Shown piece after piece: positions 22,723 to 36,035 of a stretch of 64,000 nt of DNA. How positions within the stretch are numbered: position 1 is the first letter of the stretch; the number at the start of each line of letters is the position of its first letter. The notes under the pieces are model-generated. The model was not told the DNA's origin. It worked only from the letters and a program-made list of their open reading frames with translations, and searched no databases. Both the position numbers and the translations under genes were made by a program. The stretch lies in assembly GCA_013423385.1 (NCBI GenBank), contig BLZA01000011.1, positions 743,174 through 807,173 on the forward strand, given 5' to 3'. The stretch is from Naganishia liquefaciens (lineage: Eukaryota > Basidiomycota > Tremellomycetes > Filobasidiales > Filobasidiaceae).

Positions 22723-24800
22723 CTACACCTCAGGTGGACCGCTCCGCTCGGGAAACATGGGCGCAACTCGCTCAAGCACGCGTACCACCGGCGTCTCCGC
22801 CTCGTCCTCCCCGACGAGCATCAACCCGGCCTCGACGCGCATCTTCCCCACCGCCAACCCCAAATTCCCCTCGGCGACGCCATCGAGCCCCTTGCCGTCG
22901 ACCAAGACGACGATGACGGGCTCCTCCGTCACCGCTGCCGCCAGCGTCAGCCATAAAAAGTCGTCTGCGCGGGCGGCATGTGCGCGCGCAAAGCAAACGT
23001 CGAGCCGCCCGGCGGGCAGCGAGGCCGGCTCGGTGGCCGAGAGGCTGGCGATGGTGTATTCCTTGATGTCGAGCTGCCGTGTCTTGTACCCGGCGGCGTC
23101 TGTGCCGAGTACCGACGAAAGGGTTCGGATAGCTAGAGAAAAAAGAGGTCAGCTTGTTGGCAGCGGCGGACCGGGGGGACCCGAAGCCCGCGCAGAGGCG
23201 CGCGCACCTTGTTCTGCGGAGCGGTCTATGAAGGGAAGACGCGGTCGTCAGTGGCGTGTCCTTGTCGGTCGCACGCGCCGCACTCACCGGGCGTGTCTGC
23301 ACGCCAATCGATTGCCTCTTTCCCGGGTTCTCCCCCCTCCGTGTCATCCTCGACCGCGCGCCCATCCTGCTCCCGCACCGCCATTCCCTCCACAGCGTCA
23401 ACCAAGCCCTCCAAGATATTCCTCTGCATAGACTCCTGCCTTGCCTGTGTGAACCCTGCCTCGACCCTGCGCGTCATTGCCGCACCATTCCTCTCCCATG
23501 CATCATCATCCGCGCGCATCGGCCCGCGCAGCCACGCGTCCAGGGTGAGCGCGTGCCATGCGTCCGGGGTGACGGCGCCGGGAAGGGCGTCGCAGAGGCG
23601 TTGGGCGATAGAGATTTGGGCGAGCATGAGGGAGGACAGGGCGAGCGTTGTGGTGAGGGAGGTGGCGAGGTAGGGGTCTGATGCGAGGATTCGGTAGTGC
23701 GAGAGGTAGTGCAGGAACGAGTTGATGATTTCTGGGGGTGGGGGAGCGGCGGGGGATGAGCGAAGCCCGCGGGGCGTCCAGGGGGGGGGAGGCAACATAC
23801 CAAAGCTCTCCTTGGCGGTGATCCGATGGCTGACACGGCGGCGGATTAGCCCACGCTCCTACGGCCTGACGACCTCGCTTGCGCGCGTGCGCGCGCGCGC
23901 GACTCACATCCGTCCGTGGGCGTCGCCCATGACTTTGGTCCAGTACGCCTTCAACGTGCCGACCATGTCTCGTATAAACGGCGACGCTTCCTCGTCTTCC
24001 GTCGGGCTGATCCACTCGCCATCTGCGGTCCGTCTGACGGGAACGTTGCCGCCGCGGATGTGGGGGTCGTAGCTCTGGGCGTGCTGCAGACCGGCCACGA
24101 GACGAAACTGCAGGGCGTGCGAAATAGGGGTTTATTAGGGATCGCCGAGGGGCCCTGAGAGGAGGAGCGGACTCACCTCGACATCATGCGAGATGTAGGC
24201 CTTGCCGTACGAGGACGATCGAGAGGAGACGAATTGCGTCAATGCGCGCATGACTGGCAGAGGCTCAGGACGTCTCGGCGTCGGCTTCGTCGAGATAGGA
24301 GGCTGCGCGCGGGCGCGCGTGACATACCTCGATCCCAAGGCGCGTCCTCGCTGCTGGGACACGAAGATGAGCCCGAGGTCCGCAAGGAAGGCTCATCCAC
24401 ATGCCGCTCACCTCGAATGCCCTCCACGATACGTCCCCTCGGGTTCCACCCACGTCTCATCCCGACCGAGTCTCCATGCATCCTGCGGCACCACCACCTT
24501 TACCACCTCTCCCTTGCGCCCCTGCCCGCGCCCCTGCCCGCGCCGACTTGTATTCGCCCCCACGTGCGCATGATCATTCTCCAGATCCACCGTCGGGATC
24601 CCTGCACCGTCGACTTCGACTCGACCGCCGCCGCCGGCGTCGACCGTCAGCGGCAACGGCACAAAGAGCCCCTTTGCCCGGAAGGCATCGAACGGGACGA
24701 GGTTCGCGGGCGGGTGACGAAAGGCCGGGCTGTGCGGAAAGCGCAAGAGGTTTTCGGTGCCGCCGAGGACGTGGGTGGAGCTGAACAAGGGGAGGACCAT
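22723..24800 (-). CDS. unrecognised protein, about 600 aa, multi-exon
   Basis: I do not recognise this protein. It starts MVLPLFSSTHVLGGTENLLR at ATG 24800. At least six introns join in phase to give a soluble, mixed-composition protein. Notable stretches: a Gly/Arg-rich loop (RRGQGRGQGRKG) near residue 90, a helical block RVMRALTQFVSSRSSSYGKA, then AGLQHAQSYDPHIRGGNVP, a strongly helical region including FEIINSFLHYLSHYRILASD, an acidic linker, and a C-terminal alpha/beta region with EEPVIVVLVDGKGLDGVAEG. Stop at 22723. No signal peptide, transmembrane segment or cysteine cluster is seen. In-phase splicing over six introns argues strongly that it is a real gene. Composition matches the surrounding G+C-rich island. 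Confidence 0.68.
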
Positions 24801-25049
24801 GGTGGTGGGGCCGGGCGTGTGTGCGGTGCGGTGGGTCGGTGGTGGTGGTGCTTTGTCGATGTCAGGCGGCAAGACGGGGTCGACTGCTCCTGTATGCGCT
24901 GTCCTCTGCTGCTTAGGTAATCCCCCTCCCCCCTCTCTCGCCCGGGCGCACCCTCCCCGCCCCGGCCAGTCTCTCACACAAGAATCACCCCCCAGCGCCC
25001 CCCTCCGACCTTGCCCCCCGTGGCTGTCGCCCAACCGCCCCGCCCCGCC

Positions 25050-25578
25050 ATGCAAGCACACACACACACACCAGGCGCAGGGCATGTCACGTACGACCTC
25101 GACCCGGCGTCCGAGTGGCGGTTCGAGCTCGAGGAGAATGAAGCATTGGCCGTAAGGGTGAGTCGGCCGCCGCGCGCGTGTTGGGGGGGGTTGCAGTTCC
25201 AGAGTCGTCCATAGTAGAGACCAAGGCGTCTCCCCGTCGGGTCCTCGTGTCTGTGAGTAGCCTGTGCGGGCGGTCGTGTGTAACGTGACATTGACCTAGA
25301 GACTGTCCATGCTCGCCTTTGCCTTGTTTCTTGAACATGTCCATACGAAACAAACAAACAAACAAAAAAACACACCCGCACCCGCACCCACACCCACACA
25401 CACACACACATCTGTTGTACTCCTGTCCATTGTAATAGCGCATGTTCTCATCCTTGGTTTGCCGCTCAAGTGTTTGCTCGCGAGTCCCTCGCGGCGGGAA
25501 AGGTAGTGTGGGCAGGGCAAGAGCATGCGCGGCGGCTACTTGACTCGTAAATGACTATACGCCCCGTCGAGAGCGTCA

Positions 25579-25611
<33 letters not shown>

Positions 25612-25796
25612 ATAAGCCGTGTGTGTGTGCGGAATGTGGCACGCGCCTACGATAAGGCACACGCCTACGGTCGTGTCCGCGGGCAAAGATGCAGAGCGGC
25701 TGCGGCTCATGATGCCGCCCATGACCCCGTACCGAAAGAGCTGTGCTGACGCTCAAGACGTGCGCCCTCCCCCTCCCTTCTTTGCCATTTGCCCCG

Positions 25797-25833
<37 letters not shown>

Positions 25834-28015
25834 ATCCCTCCCAGGTCCTCTCGCCCGATCCCGTGTTTATCAACTCGCAAGAGATCCCACCGAATACCTG
25901 GTACCCGCTCTATGGCGACCTCAAGGCCGTCATCTGGTCGCCCCTGCCTGGAGGCCGCATAGAAGGTGTGTGTCTTGTCACCCCCCCCCCCCCCCACACC
26001 CCCCACGAAATCAGGACTGTGTTCCCGTCGCTGACAATACCTTTGCGCACTGCGCCCGCACCACCACCTTCTAGTCTCCTCGGCACCGTCAACATGCTAC
26101 GAATCGACGTCCAGTACGTTCCCCTTTCTCACAAACCTCCATCTCGCGCTCGAACGACGTCGGATCCTCGCCCGACGAGCCATCCGAGCGCGAAAGGCAA
26201 GAAACAACAAGACCACGACGGCACCCGGCGCGAACGGACACGACGCCGACGCCGACGCCGACGCAGACCTCGAGGCCGGACCGAGGGTCATGGTCCTGGG
26301 ACCGGCAAACGCCGGCAAGTCGACCATGATTAAAAACCTCGTCAATCTCGCGCTCGGAAGTGGGATGGGCTGGGCGCCCGTCGTTGTTAGCTTGGATCCC
26401 AGTAATGTGAGTCGGGGCGGGCGAGGGCCACCTGCGTTGGCCCAGACGTGTTGTTGTTGGCCAAGACTGACGCCCGTGGCGGGGTTCCGCCCCCCCGGCA
26501 CCTACAAGTCCCCGCATCTCGTCCCCGGCAGTCTCTCGCTCTCCACACCGACGCAAACGGCGCCAACACACCATCCCTCGCATTACCTCGGATCCCCACC
26601 GACGACATCTGCCGCGACGACGCTCGCGTCCGACGTGCCGACCGTCGGCTGGTACGTGGGTACGTCCGAGCTCGCCGGCGCGGGAACGCACAAGACGTGT
26701 TTCCCGCTCTGGAGTCGGATCATTGGGTCAATGCAGGATGCGTGGGAGCAGCGCAGGGAAAAGGATGATATTTGTGCGTTCGGTTCCGGTCGGGTCGGCC
26801 GTGGAATTTTCATGGCTTAGACCCTTGCCTTTGCTTGACGGCAGGTCGCGCATCGGGGGTGTTTATTGATACGGCGAGCGCCATGACATTGCCGACGCTC
26901 GGCGCGCCCAAGGGCTCAAACGTGCGGTACGGCCTCGTGCGAGAAGCGGCCGAGGCATTCGACGGTCAGTCATGATGGCATCTAGGGATGTCACGCAGAA
27001 CGAACACGACGCTGAACACTGCCCTTGTCTCGCAGTGGACGTCATGGTGGTCATTGGCAACGAAAAATTGACAATAGAGATGCAAAAAATGTTTACCAAG
27101 AACGGCGTCACGGTCATCAGCGCGCCCAAATCTGGCGGTGTGAGTTTCAGCCGGGCCGTGAGCCATGCGCCTTGCTGACTCGTCGGGCCAGGTCGTCGAG
27201 CTAGACGAGACGTATCGTAACCGCATCAAGAGCCAACAGACAAAAACGTACTTTTACGGTGAACCGCCGCTCCCGCCCTCACTGGCGGAATTACCGGGAC
27301 GCATGGTCGCGATGGAGGCCAACCTGCATCCGCACTCGTTTACCGTATCATGGGATGACCTGGAAATTTACCGGATAGGAGAAGGTGCGCTCTGTATCCC
27401 TCCCCCTGTGGGAACCTCTCTTCACTGACTCCGCGCCCAGAAACGGCCGCGCCGAGTTCCGCACTACCCATGGGCTCTACACGCGTCTTATCCGCTACGC
27501 GACTGACCAAAGTCGATCCCTCGGCGCCTGCTAGCGTTCATCGGCTACAGAACGCCGTCGTGGGCTTGGTCATCGTCTCTGATGCGGACAAGCGGGAGGA
27601 TTTGCAGACGGGCCCGGATGGCGGTGTCGATGGGGTGAAGCAAGAGGAGACGACTGATACGGGCGACGTTCCCGAGGCCGTCAAGCACGAGTCGGAAGCA
27701 CCTCCCAAGACGGAGGAAAATGGAGAGTCTGTCAAAGAGGAGACGGACGCTGCGGAAGCAGAGGTAGAAGAGGAAGAGGGGGAGGAGGATGGGGAGCCGA
27801 TATGGAAGGAAGAAATTGGATGGAGGGAAGTATGCGGCTTCCTCACCATGTGAGCACCGTCTGTAGCCTCCCAACTCACCGACTGACATGCCTCTTTGAT
27901 CAGCACCAAAATCGATACCGTCAAGCGCAAGTACGAACTATTGACGCCGAGTCCTGGCAGATTACCATCCCGCGTAGCCATTGTGGGCAGTGTGGAATGG
28001 GTAGAGGATATGTAA
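25050..28015 (+). CDS. CLP1: Clp1, pre-mRNA cleavage and polyadenylation factor subunit
   Basis: Nuclear mRNA 3'-end processing factor of cleavage factor IA, in the polynucleotide-kinase-like P-loop family. Exon 1 (25050-25157) gives DLDPASEWRFELEENEALAV, the N-terminal beta domain. After a 687-nt intron, the domain continues with NTWYPLYGDLKAVIW and GRIEVSSAPSTCYESTSST. The central domain has the P-loop GPANAGKSTM, VVSLDPSN, SGVFIDTAS and VMVVIGNEKL. QQTKTYFYG follows, then the C-terminal domain, whose last exon reads TKIDTVKRKYELLTPSPGRL and ends GSVEWVEDM. An acidic Glu/Asp insert (about 27590-27810) separates two C-terminal strands. TAA at 28013. Order and length (about 600 aa) fit fungal Clp1 with extra loops. 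The first start is the least certain element. Confidence 0.85.
25347..25410. repeat. compound (CAAA)n / A / (CACCCG)n / (CA)n tract
   Basis: A run of CAAA units, an A7 stretch, then CACCCGCACCCGCACCCACA leading into CA repeats. It lies inside the 687-nt Clp1 intron. Confidence 0.9.
25579..25610. repeat. (CGT)n trinucleotide run
   Basis: About ten perfect CGT units in the same Clp1 intron. Confidence 0.9.
25798..25830. repeat. (CA)16 run ahead of a splice acceptor
   Basis: Perfect CA dinucleotides ending 15 bases before the Clp1 exon 2 acceptor (CCCTCCCAG at 25836-25844), the position where a pyrimidine tract normally lies. Confidence 0.9.
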
Positions 28016-28285
28016 TTACAATATGCATAGCCATGGTTGTACCAACATGTCGCGCAAGAGTCGGCGGTGGATGCAATACGTATGCACCGGGCATACATCC
28101 GCGTATTGAGACTCCTTATGCGAGTTACAGGGGCCGTAATGGCCGCGTGCTGAAACGAAACGATCATGCAATGCAATAGTTCTGCGCTCTGACGTACAAC
28201 TGGCGATTATATACAACAGATTCGGGTCCTTTGCTCTAATTGCACATGATGTGCGATTTGGGGAGCTATGTAGCTTGCCCCATCT

Positions 28286-29596
28286 TCATTTCCGGCCGCT
28301 TTGTAACCGAGCTCCAGGAATATCGTACGAGACGTCGTCTTCCGGTCGAACCTCCTCACCTGCATCCAGTTCGTAAGGTTCATCCGACTCTGGGTCGTCA
28401 TACCTGTCGAAATCATTGCCATCCTCGGTAGTGAGGGGTGAGTAGTGTTCGCCAGGCAGCGTGATGGCGTCATGTAACAGATTGGCCTGATCGGCCAACC
28501 ATGCGCGGTGATGGTCCGTCATGTTCTCTGCTCGCCGGTCCGACGCGATCAACGACAGATACTGGGAAACCTGCGCATTGCTTTCCGCAGCGGCAACCTC
28601 TTTTTCATATTCGATCGCTCGTTTGCAGATCGTGCAGCGACATGCCGAAAAGGGCTTGGTAACGCTTTGCCATACCTCCATCAAAATGTCTTTTGTGGTG
28701 TCGTCCAATTCCGAGGCGAATGCAGGCACGTTGTACACCGAGTCCCACTGAACGCCCGCTTTTTCAAATTCCGTCATGCTCAAGTATTCCGCCTCCCGAA
28801 ACGTGAGAATCCGCTGAGGCTTGGGCCAGGGCAAGCGATTAAACCTTTCCGGTGTGAGCATAGCAAGTGAGATTTGCACTGCCTCGACAGGCGTTGTTGT
28901 ACGGGAGTCATTCTTTTCGGTCGGAGTGGACGGTCCCACTGTTGACCGAGCCATTTCCATCTTGAAGTCTGCGTCCGCCGCGGGTGACGCAGTCCGTTCT
29001 CCTCTTTTCGCGACCTTGTCTGCCTTCTGGTCCGCCGGTGAGTCTACGTCGTCTCGCTTCCGCTTGGTACCGCCTTCGGGATCTCCTGTAGTCTCCGCAA
29101 GAGCTCGAGCGATGCATGTTGGAGTTATCGGTTTGACAAACGGTTGATTGTTCCACCAGTTTTTGATGTGATTTCTCGGGTCATTCAACCACGCCAGCAG
29201 CTCGTCCGGGTCCATCGACGTCGCCTTGGCCTCGGCAATGTCCAGGTTTCCTTGTGCTAGTTTGAAGATCATCGTCTTCAGATTCTGCATAGCGCCTTCG
29301 ACTCGTTCAGGCAGCAATGTGATATAGTCCGTTTCCATCATGTCCAGGATTGAATCGGGTGCAGGTCGATCCTTTATTGGCCAGTCGTTTGTCACTTCGA
29401 TTTCTCGGGTCATCTTTGATGGCTCAGTCAAGGGAGAGTTGAGGACATGAATGGCAGGCAACGCTCTTTCGGGATCAACGCCACTGTCGATGGCTCGTGT
29501 CAGAAGGTCGTTCAAAAAGCGAGGCGAAATCCATCTGCCTTCGTCGATCATGTTGTCGACGGCAGTTTGAACGGTATTCTCGAGCAGAGAAGCCAT
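28286..29596 (-). CDS. orphan protein (436 aa), possibly 3' part of a larger gene
   Basis: An uninterrupted frame of 436 codons from ATG 29596. No family recognised. It is acidic and mostly helical: N-terminal NTVQTAVDNMIDEGRW, a middle segment with WLNDPRNHIKNWW, a basic linker (GGTKRKRDDVDSPADQ) that could be a nuclear localisation signal, a C-x-C-x2-C group in SACRCTICKRAIEYEKEV, and an Asp/Glu-rich tail. The frame stays open a few codons upstream of the ATG, to an AG at about 29632. Splicing from a GTGTAAG donor at about 29768 in the previous gene would join the two in phase. Separate genes 165 bases apart are equally plausible. Confidence 0.62.
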   Translation of the reverse strand: MASLLENTVQTAVDNMIDEGRWISPRFLNDLLTRAIDSGVDPERALPAIHVLNSPLTEPSKMTREIEVTNDWPIKDRPAPDSILDMMETDYITLLPERVEGAMQNLKTMIFKLAQGNLDIAEAKATSMDPDELLAWLNDPRNHIKNWWNNQPFVKPITPTCIARALAETTGDPEGGTKRKRDDVDSPADQKADKVAKRGERTASPAADADFKMEMARSTVGPSTPTEKNDSRTTTPVEAVQISLAMLTPERFNRLPWPKPQRILTFREAEYLSMTEFEKAGVQWDSVYNVPAFASELDDTTKDILMEVWQSVTKPFSACRCTICKRAIEYEKEVAAAESNAQVSQYLSLIASDRRAENMTDHHRAWLADQANLLHDAITLPGEHYSPLTTEDGNDFDRYDDPESDEPYELDAGEEVRPEDDVSYDIPGARLQSGRK

Positions 29597-29761
29597 CCGC
29601 TGCGCGTTGACGTGCTCGGGATTAGCCAAGACGTTCTCCGCAACAGATCAAATGGCACACACCTCAAGCGGAAGTTTGCTATCATGAAGTCGAGGAATTG
29701 GCCTTTGAACGAAGGGAATCCCCCGGATAAGAGTGTTGCATTGTGGCAGAAGAGGGGTTGC

Positions 29762-31105
29762 TTACACTCTTCTCTTCTCACAATCGATCCTGACCTCGTT
29801 CCTCCACGCCTTCATCGCGTCCATGTATTCGTCATCCAGTCCAAGGTACGTCTGAGCATAGCATGTAGCATACATATGCTCTATCGCCCCAACAGCGGTA
29901 CCCTTCCCCAAATGGAGATAGTTGTAATGATAGATCGAAAGCGAAGAAGAAGGTGTGAATTTGATAGGAAACTCCATTAAAGCCTTGTGAAGAGCCACGA
30001 AGCGGCATGTCAAGCACACCCTGGCGATTGACGGATCGTCGAGGTGGAAAGACTCGTAGTCATGTACGGCGCATAAATGCAGGATATCGGGTGGACGTTC
30101 CAACTGAAGGCAACAGTGACAGAGCTCGTGTTCGGCGTGAGGGTCGCACACAGGCATATTGTGGAACGGCGTCGTCTCGAGGTATACCTTGGCCGTTGGT
30201 GGGAATGGCATGTTGGCCGGACCGTGCTGTAAGACACATAGCCAGCATGTGTTCTCAGCTTCGGTACGCAAGGAAGAGTGCATCTTTGGCTCTTTCCGAC
30301 CAGGCTGAACTCGGTCGTTCCATCTTGGATCTGAGACCCTGCTGGAGCCTCTGTCGCCATCCCGGATGAATGTTGGCCTCTGACTCAAGAACTCGGCCCA
30401 AAAGGGATGGTTTTCCACTAGAAAGCAGTGCAGTCCTGTCAGCAATGACGCTTATCGACACATGTAGCGGTTCAGGACTCGCCGACGGCAGACCAGGTAT
30501 CATCGACGATATGAATATCTTTCAGCCATGTAGCGAATTCCAACACTGGACGGCAGCTTCAGCAGACCGGATGATTGGAGCACTCTGTATGCTTACTCTT
30601 CCAGCGATAATCAAATTGCCTGCAAAGCGTGCTCTGGTCGCGGTACAGTAGCCTCCAAAATGGCGGACGAAATGTCGAGACCGGCGCATAGATCGGATCG
30701 CCAAGGGTAAGTCTGAAGGTGTGGTCAAGAATATCGCTTTCGAAAAAGATGAGTTAGAACAAAAGAGAATGTGAACGGTGTAGCGCACCTGATGACCTTG
30801 TCGGGCAAAACCAGTTTCCGCTTGGATGATGGCTTATTCGACAGCGGTCCACTCTCCGGCTCCGACTGTCCGGAATCTGATACCATCTGCCCAGGTTCCT
30901 CTCCACCTGTCCTCTGTCCTTTCGCAGGCTCTGTGTGCGATTCAGACTCTGACATCCCCACAATGACTGGCGTTCCGACGATATCTACGAGATCCGAGCC
31001 GAGATTCGTCGATGACGGGGAATCTGACTCTGCCGAATGCTTGCTTGTTGGCAGTGCTGGAGCCGATGGGTTCTGTTCTCGAGCCGGCAGCATTTGGTCT
31101 TGCAT
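29762..31105 (-). CDS. orphan protein with Cys/His-rich C-terminal half
   Basis: Not recognised. The N-terminus (ATG 31105, MQDQMLPAREQ) is Ser/Glu-rich and disordered, then basic (NKPSSKRKLVLPDKVI). An intron leads to TFRLTLGDPIYAPVSTF and PPFWRLLYRDQSTLCRQF. The C-terminal half has paired cysteines and histidines: CWLCVLQH, CDPHAEHELCHCC, LCAVHD and CLTC, which look like a zinc-binding module. This is followed by an aromatic helical stretch (SIYHYNYLHLGKG, then YATCYAQTYLGLDDEY). One splice between the N-terminal and Cys-rich exons could not be resolved with confidence. The apparent stop is at 29762, unless the gene continues into the downstream orphan. Confidence 0.6.
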
Positions 31106-32518
31106 GGTATACGGATTTTCTTGGCGTCCGTTATAGTCCACCCCAAAATGCCGCTAATGCTCTACCCCGTGCCGAAGGGGAAGCCAAAGTGTGAAGGTGA
31201 ATAACCTAAGCTCGGTGAAGCATTGAGGTCTTTGCAGCGATGCTATGATCGTAGCGCACCGGAGTGGTTCCCGTTGACTTGATCGGGCCTAAAAGCATCG
31301 AGTAAATGGAATGAGCGACCGCCAAAGTCACCCCTGAAACACCCAGAGAACGACGCGATGCGTCGGCGACCTCCACTCGTATATGACGGACGGAAAGGAT
31401 TTAGACTGCGTTACTCACACTAACTGTCCTGCGAACTGAGCCTAGCCTCGCCTGGCGTTCCGAGGTCGAGTCGATTCACGGACTTGTCGTCAAAGCTGAT
31501 CTCAAACGTGTTATCGGCCGTAAATCTGCCGCGAGAGTCCTATCGCTATGTATGACGAATCCGGCAACACGGTGCGCGCACTTAGGCAAGTCTCCGGATA
31601 TCGACGCGTTATACTGTCGGGATGTACGACACAGGTCGGGAGAAGGGATATCTCGAGGTGAGTGACTGGAAGTGAAGCGCTTGAGGTCTGCAGCGGAGAG
31701 AGTCTTCATGCAAACGTCGACCTCTGTGATTCACGCAAGCTGACAAGCAGTACTCGAACTGCAGTGCTCTCGATTCGGCCCATCTGCCTTTCATGTGCCG
31801 AATGCGCTTCTCGCGCGCGCTTCCTTCTGGAACGCGTTTCACGTCTTATCGAACTGGTGCCGGGAGTGCAGTTGGACCATTTTCTATACTCAATTAGAGG
31901 TCGCGGACTCTGGTCCTCTGCCCGTCTTATAGCGGTTTGAAGGTTCGACTTGCTCGTGGCAGAGCTAGGTTCTTGCTGATACCTCAGAAACGCTGTGGAA
32001 GAGCTCCTAAGGGCAATTATGCCAATCGCCGGCTAAGCCGTACATCCAAGACATTTTGTGTGCAAGTATATTCTCGGTGGCGGAAATGATACTGTGTCCT
32101 GTACTCTCCTCTCAAGTCCCCGCGAGGAAGCCATGCTCGCCTTGAGAATGCTACTGCAGAGATGTGTAGGACAAATGCAAAAGATACCTTTTGTCATGCC
32201 CTTTCGACCAGTGTCCAGGAAAGATCGATCAAATAGCTCATCACATCTGCCCTTAGAAGCTATCATGTTTTCCATCAAGATTTCTGAATTGTTATTCCGT
32301 GCTGCGGATCAATCAGACTGCTGCACCTTCGAGCTCGAGCGATCAATACATGCCTCTCATTCCCTGATTTTGGTCGTTGACGAGACAGTGTGCGAACTTG
32401 CGAATGCGGCGTTACCAGGAAGACCAAGCCGAATGACAGTCAGCCAGCGTTCCCTCTGCTCGAAGAAGCCGTCTGCAGATGTCATGTTGCCGAAGGGACC
32501 CTCGAATAGAGCCCGTTT
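31106..32518. other. divergent intergenic region, possible unresolved 5' exons
   Basis: Separates the Cys/His-rich orphan (-) from the membrane protein (+). A plus-strand frame at about 31413-31668 ends at a clean GTGAGT donor and begins with a hydrophobic stretch (ALLTLTVLRTEPSLAW) that could be a signal peptide. Another frame is open from 32058. One or both may be 5' exons of the membrane-protein gene, but I could not link them in phase from an ATG. Confidence 0.4.
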
Positions 32519-33843
32519 GATGGAACGAGATGATCTCGAGGAGGAGCTTCAAGCTCTGCCGAACGAAAACGTCGGTGCGACTTCGTCAACTGCCTCGACT
32601 ACCGTCATTCCGGATATTCGGCCGACAGTCATTGATGCACCCGCCCAGATCGGCCTGATCATGCCCAATCCCCGCTCCAACGTATATACAGGTGACGTAG
32701 ATTACCTATCGGTCATTGTACGATACTAAAGTACGCGAACTCACAGGAGTGGAATACCGGATGGGTTATGTGGATCCTGGACCGGCACCCAGGGTGATTG
32801 GAGCGCTGCGGATGATCACACCACTTTTGAACTTCTCGAACAGGACGGTAGGCGAATATTTCTTTATGAAAAGGCGCCTGTGAACCGATTCGATGACTGA
32901 TGACCCCTGATCCTTGGAGACTCACGTGTTTCCACAGGTCGGATCACTGGATGCTGATCCCGCTCATTTTCTGGGTAGCTTGGACTGGTGCAGGTGAGTG
33001 GACAAGCTCCTGTTCTACGTCATACAATGACCGGATCGGTCCCTCCTAGCGTCAACCTTGCGGCTGCACCGTACACTTTCCCCTTCAAATTCGAAACGAG
33101 TGGCTGGCACCAGTTTGTGATTAACACCACCTGGGGCAGACCAACGATCGTGAGTGTGCTCATCAGTAAACTTTGAATCAGCATCTCGGCATGTTCCTCT
33201 GATGTCTTGCTCAATCAGACAGGGGATGATCCGACGACAAATTGTTCCGATCCTATAACCGCGCAATACACTTTCTTTGGAACCCAAGCGGTCAGCGTTG
33301 CGCCATCGCCCACAACCGGTGGTCTCATTAAAGCAGCACCCGCATTTACGGTATGGGTCGATTTGACGTGGCGAACACCAGGGCCATTACTACTGGAGCA
33401 CCAAACGGATACACCGGCAAAGGTGGGGTATTCCGGTATTCACTGTTGACGGGCAGCTGAAGGTTGACTCGAACATGGCCAGAAAATCATAGTGGGCCTC
33501 AGTATCGCCGGACTATTCGTGGCTTTAGGAACGATTGTGGTAATCATGATGCTCGTACGCAGAAAAAGGATAGCGCAACGAGAGGTAGGCCCGAGGCATC
33601 AACGACCTAGTCAGGCCTGACCGGATCTCTCCCTGGGCAGGCGCTTGCGCTTTCGCGACTGAAACCCCGAGAACTGACGGAACTCCTCAACCGTCAACTT
33701 CCACCACTACCGCCTGGACAAGCGGACCTCTTAACGGAAATGCGGTACGCTAGACCCAATGCGACGCAACCCGGAAATGCCTATCAACCTTTAGTGGCGC
33801 TGGGACATCAAAATGCACGCCGTTGCTATCGCCCTCCCTGTTG
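32519..33843 (+). CDS. orphan type I single-pass membrane protein (5' end uncertain)
   Basis: No family recognised. Exons spliced in phase give a lumenal or extracellular part with YRMGYVDPGPAPRVIGALRM, possible N-glycosylation sites (NFS, NRT, NTT), FKFETSGWHQFVINTTWG and YTFFGTQAVSVAPSPTTGG. A single transmembrane helix follows (IIVGLSIAGLFVALGTIVVI), flanked by RRKR, then a cytoplasmic tail of about 80 residues ending RCYRPPC. Introns: about 32694-32746, 32848-32939, 32999-33050, 33150-33219, a short one near 33422-33481, and 33583-33642. The stop-transfer basic cluster sets the topology. The signal peptide expected for type I topology is not in the exon I start from, so the true start probably lies further upstream. 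Confidence 0.6.
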
Positions 33844-34033
33844 AGTCGGCGAATATGTGACTTCACAGAGCACAAGATCTTCTGCTACAAATGGCTTGCA
33901 AGACGTAGATCCGGACGCTCGCTGACCCAAGGCGCATGCAGGTCTAGTATAGGATATAAACAGGTCACCGAACACTGGAAAGCCAATGCGGAATGTTGTA
34001 TATGGATATGGTAACAGCTCCTACTCCCTGCAC

Positions 34034-36035
<2,002 letters not shown>

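Noticed and set aside
25150-25845. Intronic snoRNA in the long CLP1 intron
   Set aside because: No paired C/D or H/ACA boxes with terminal stem were found. The interval is mostly simple repeats.
31476-31842. Minus-strand frames in the 31.1-32.5 kb spacer
   Set aside because: Short, overlapping each other and without family resemblance; the plus strand offers a better splice-linked candidate.
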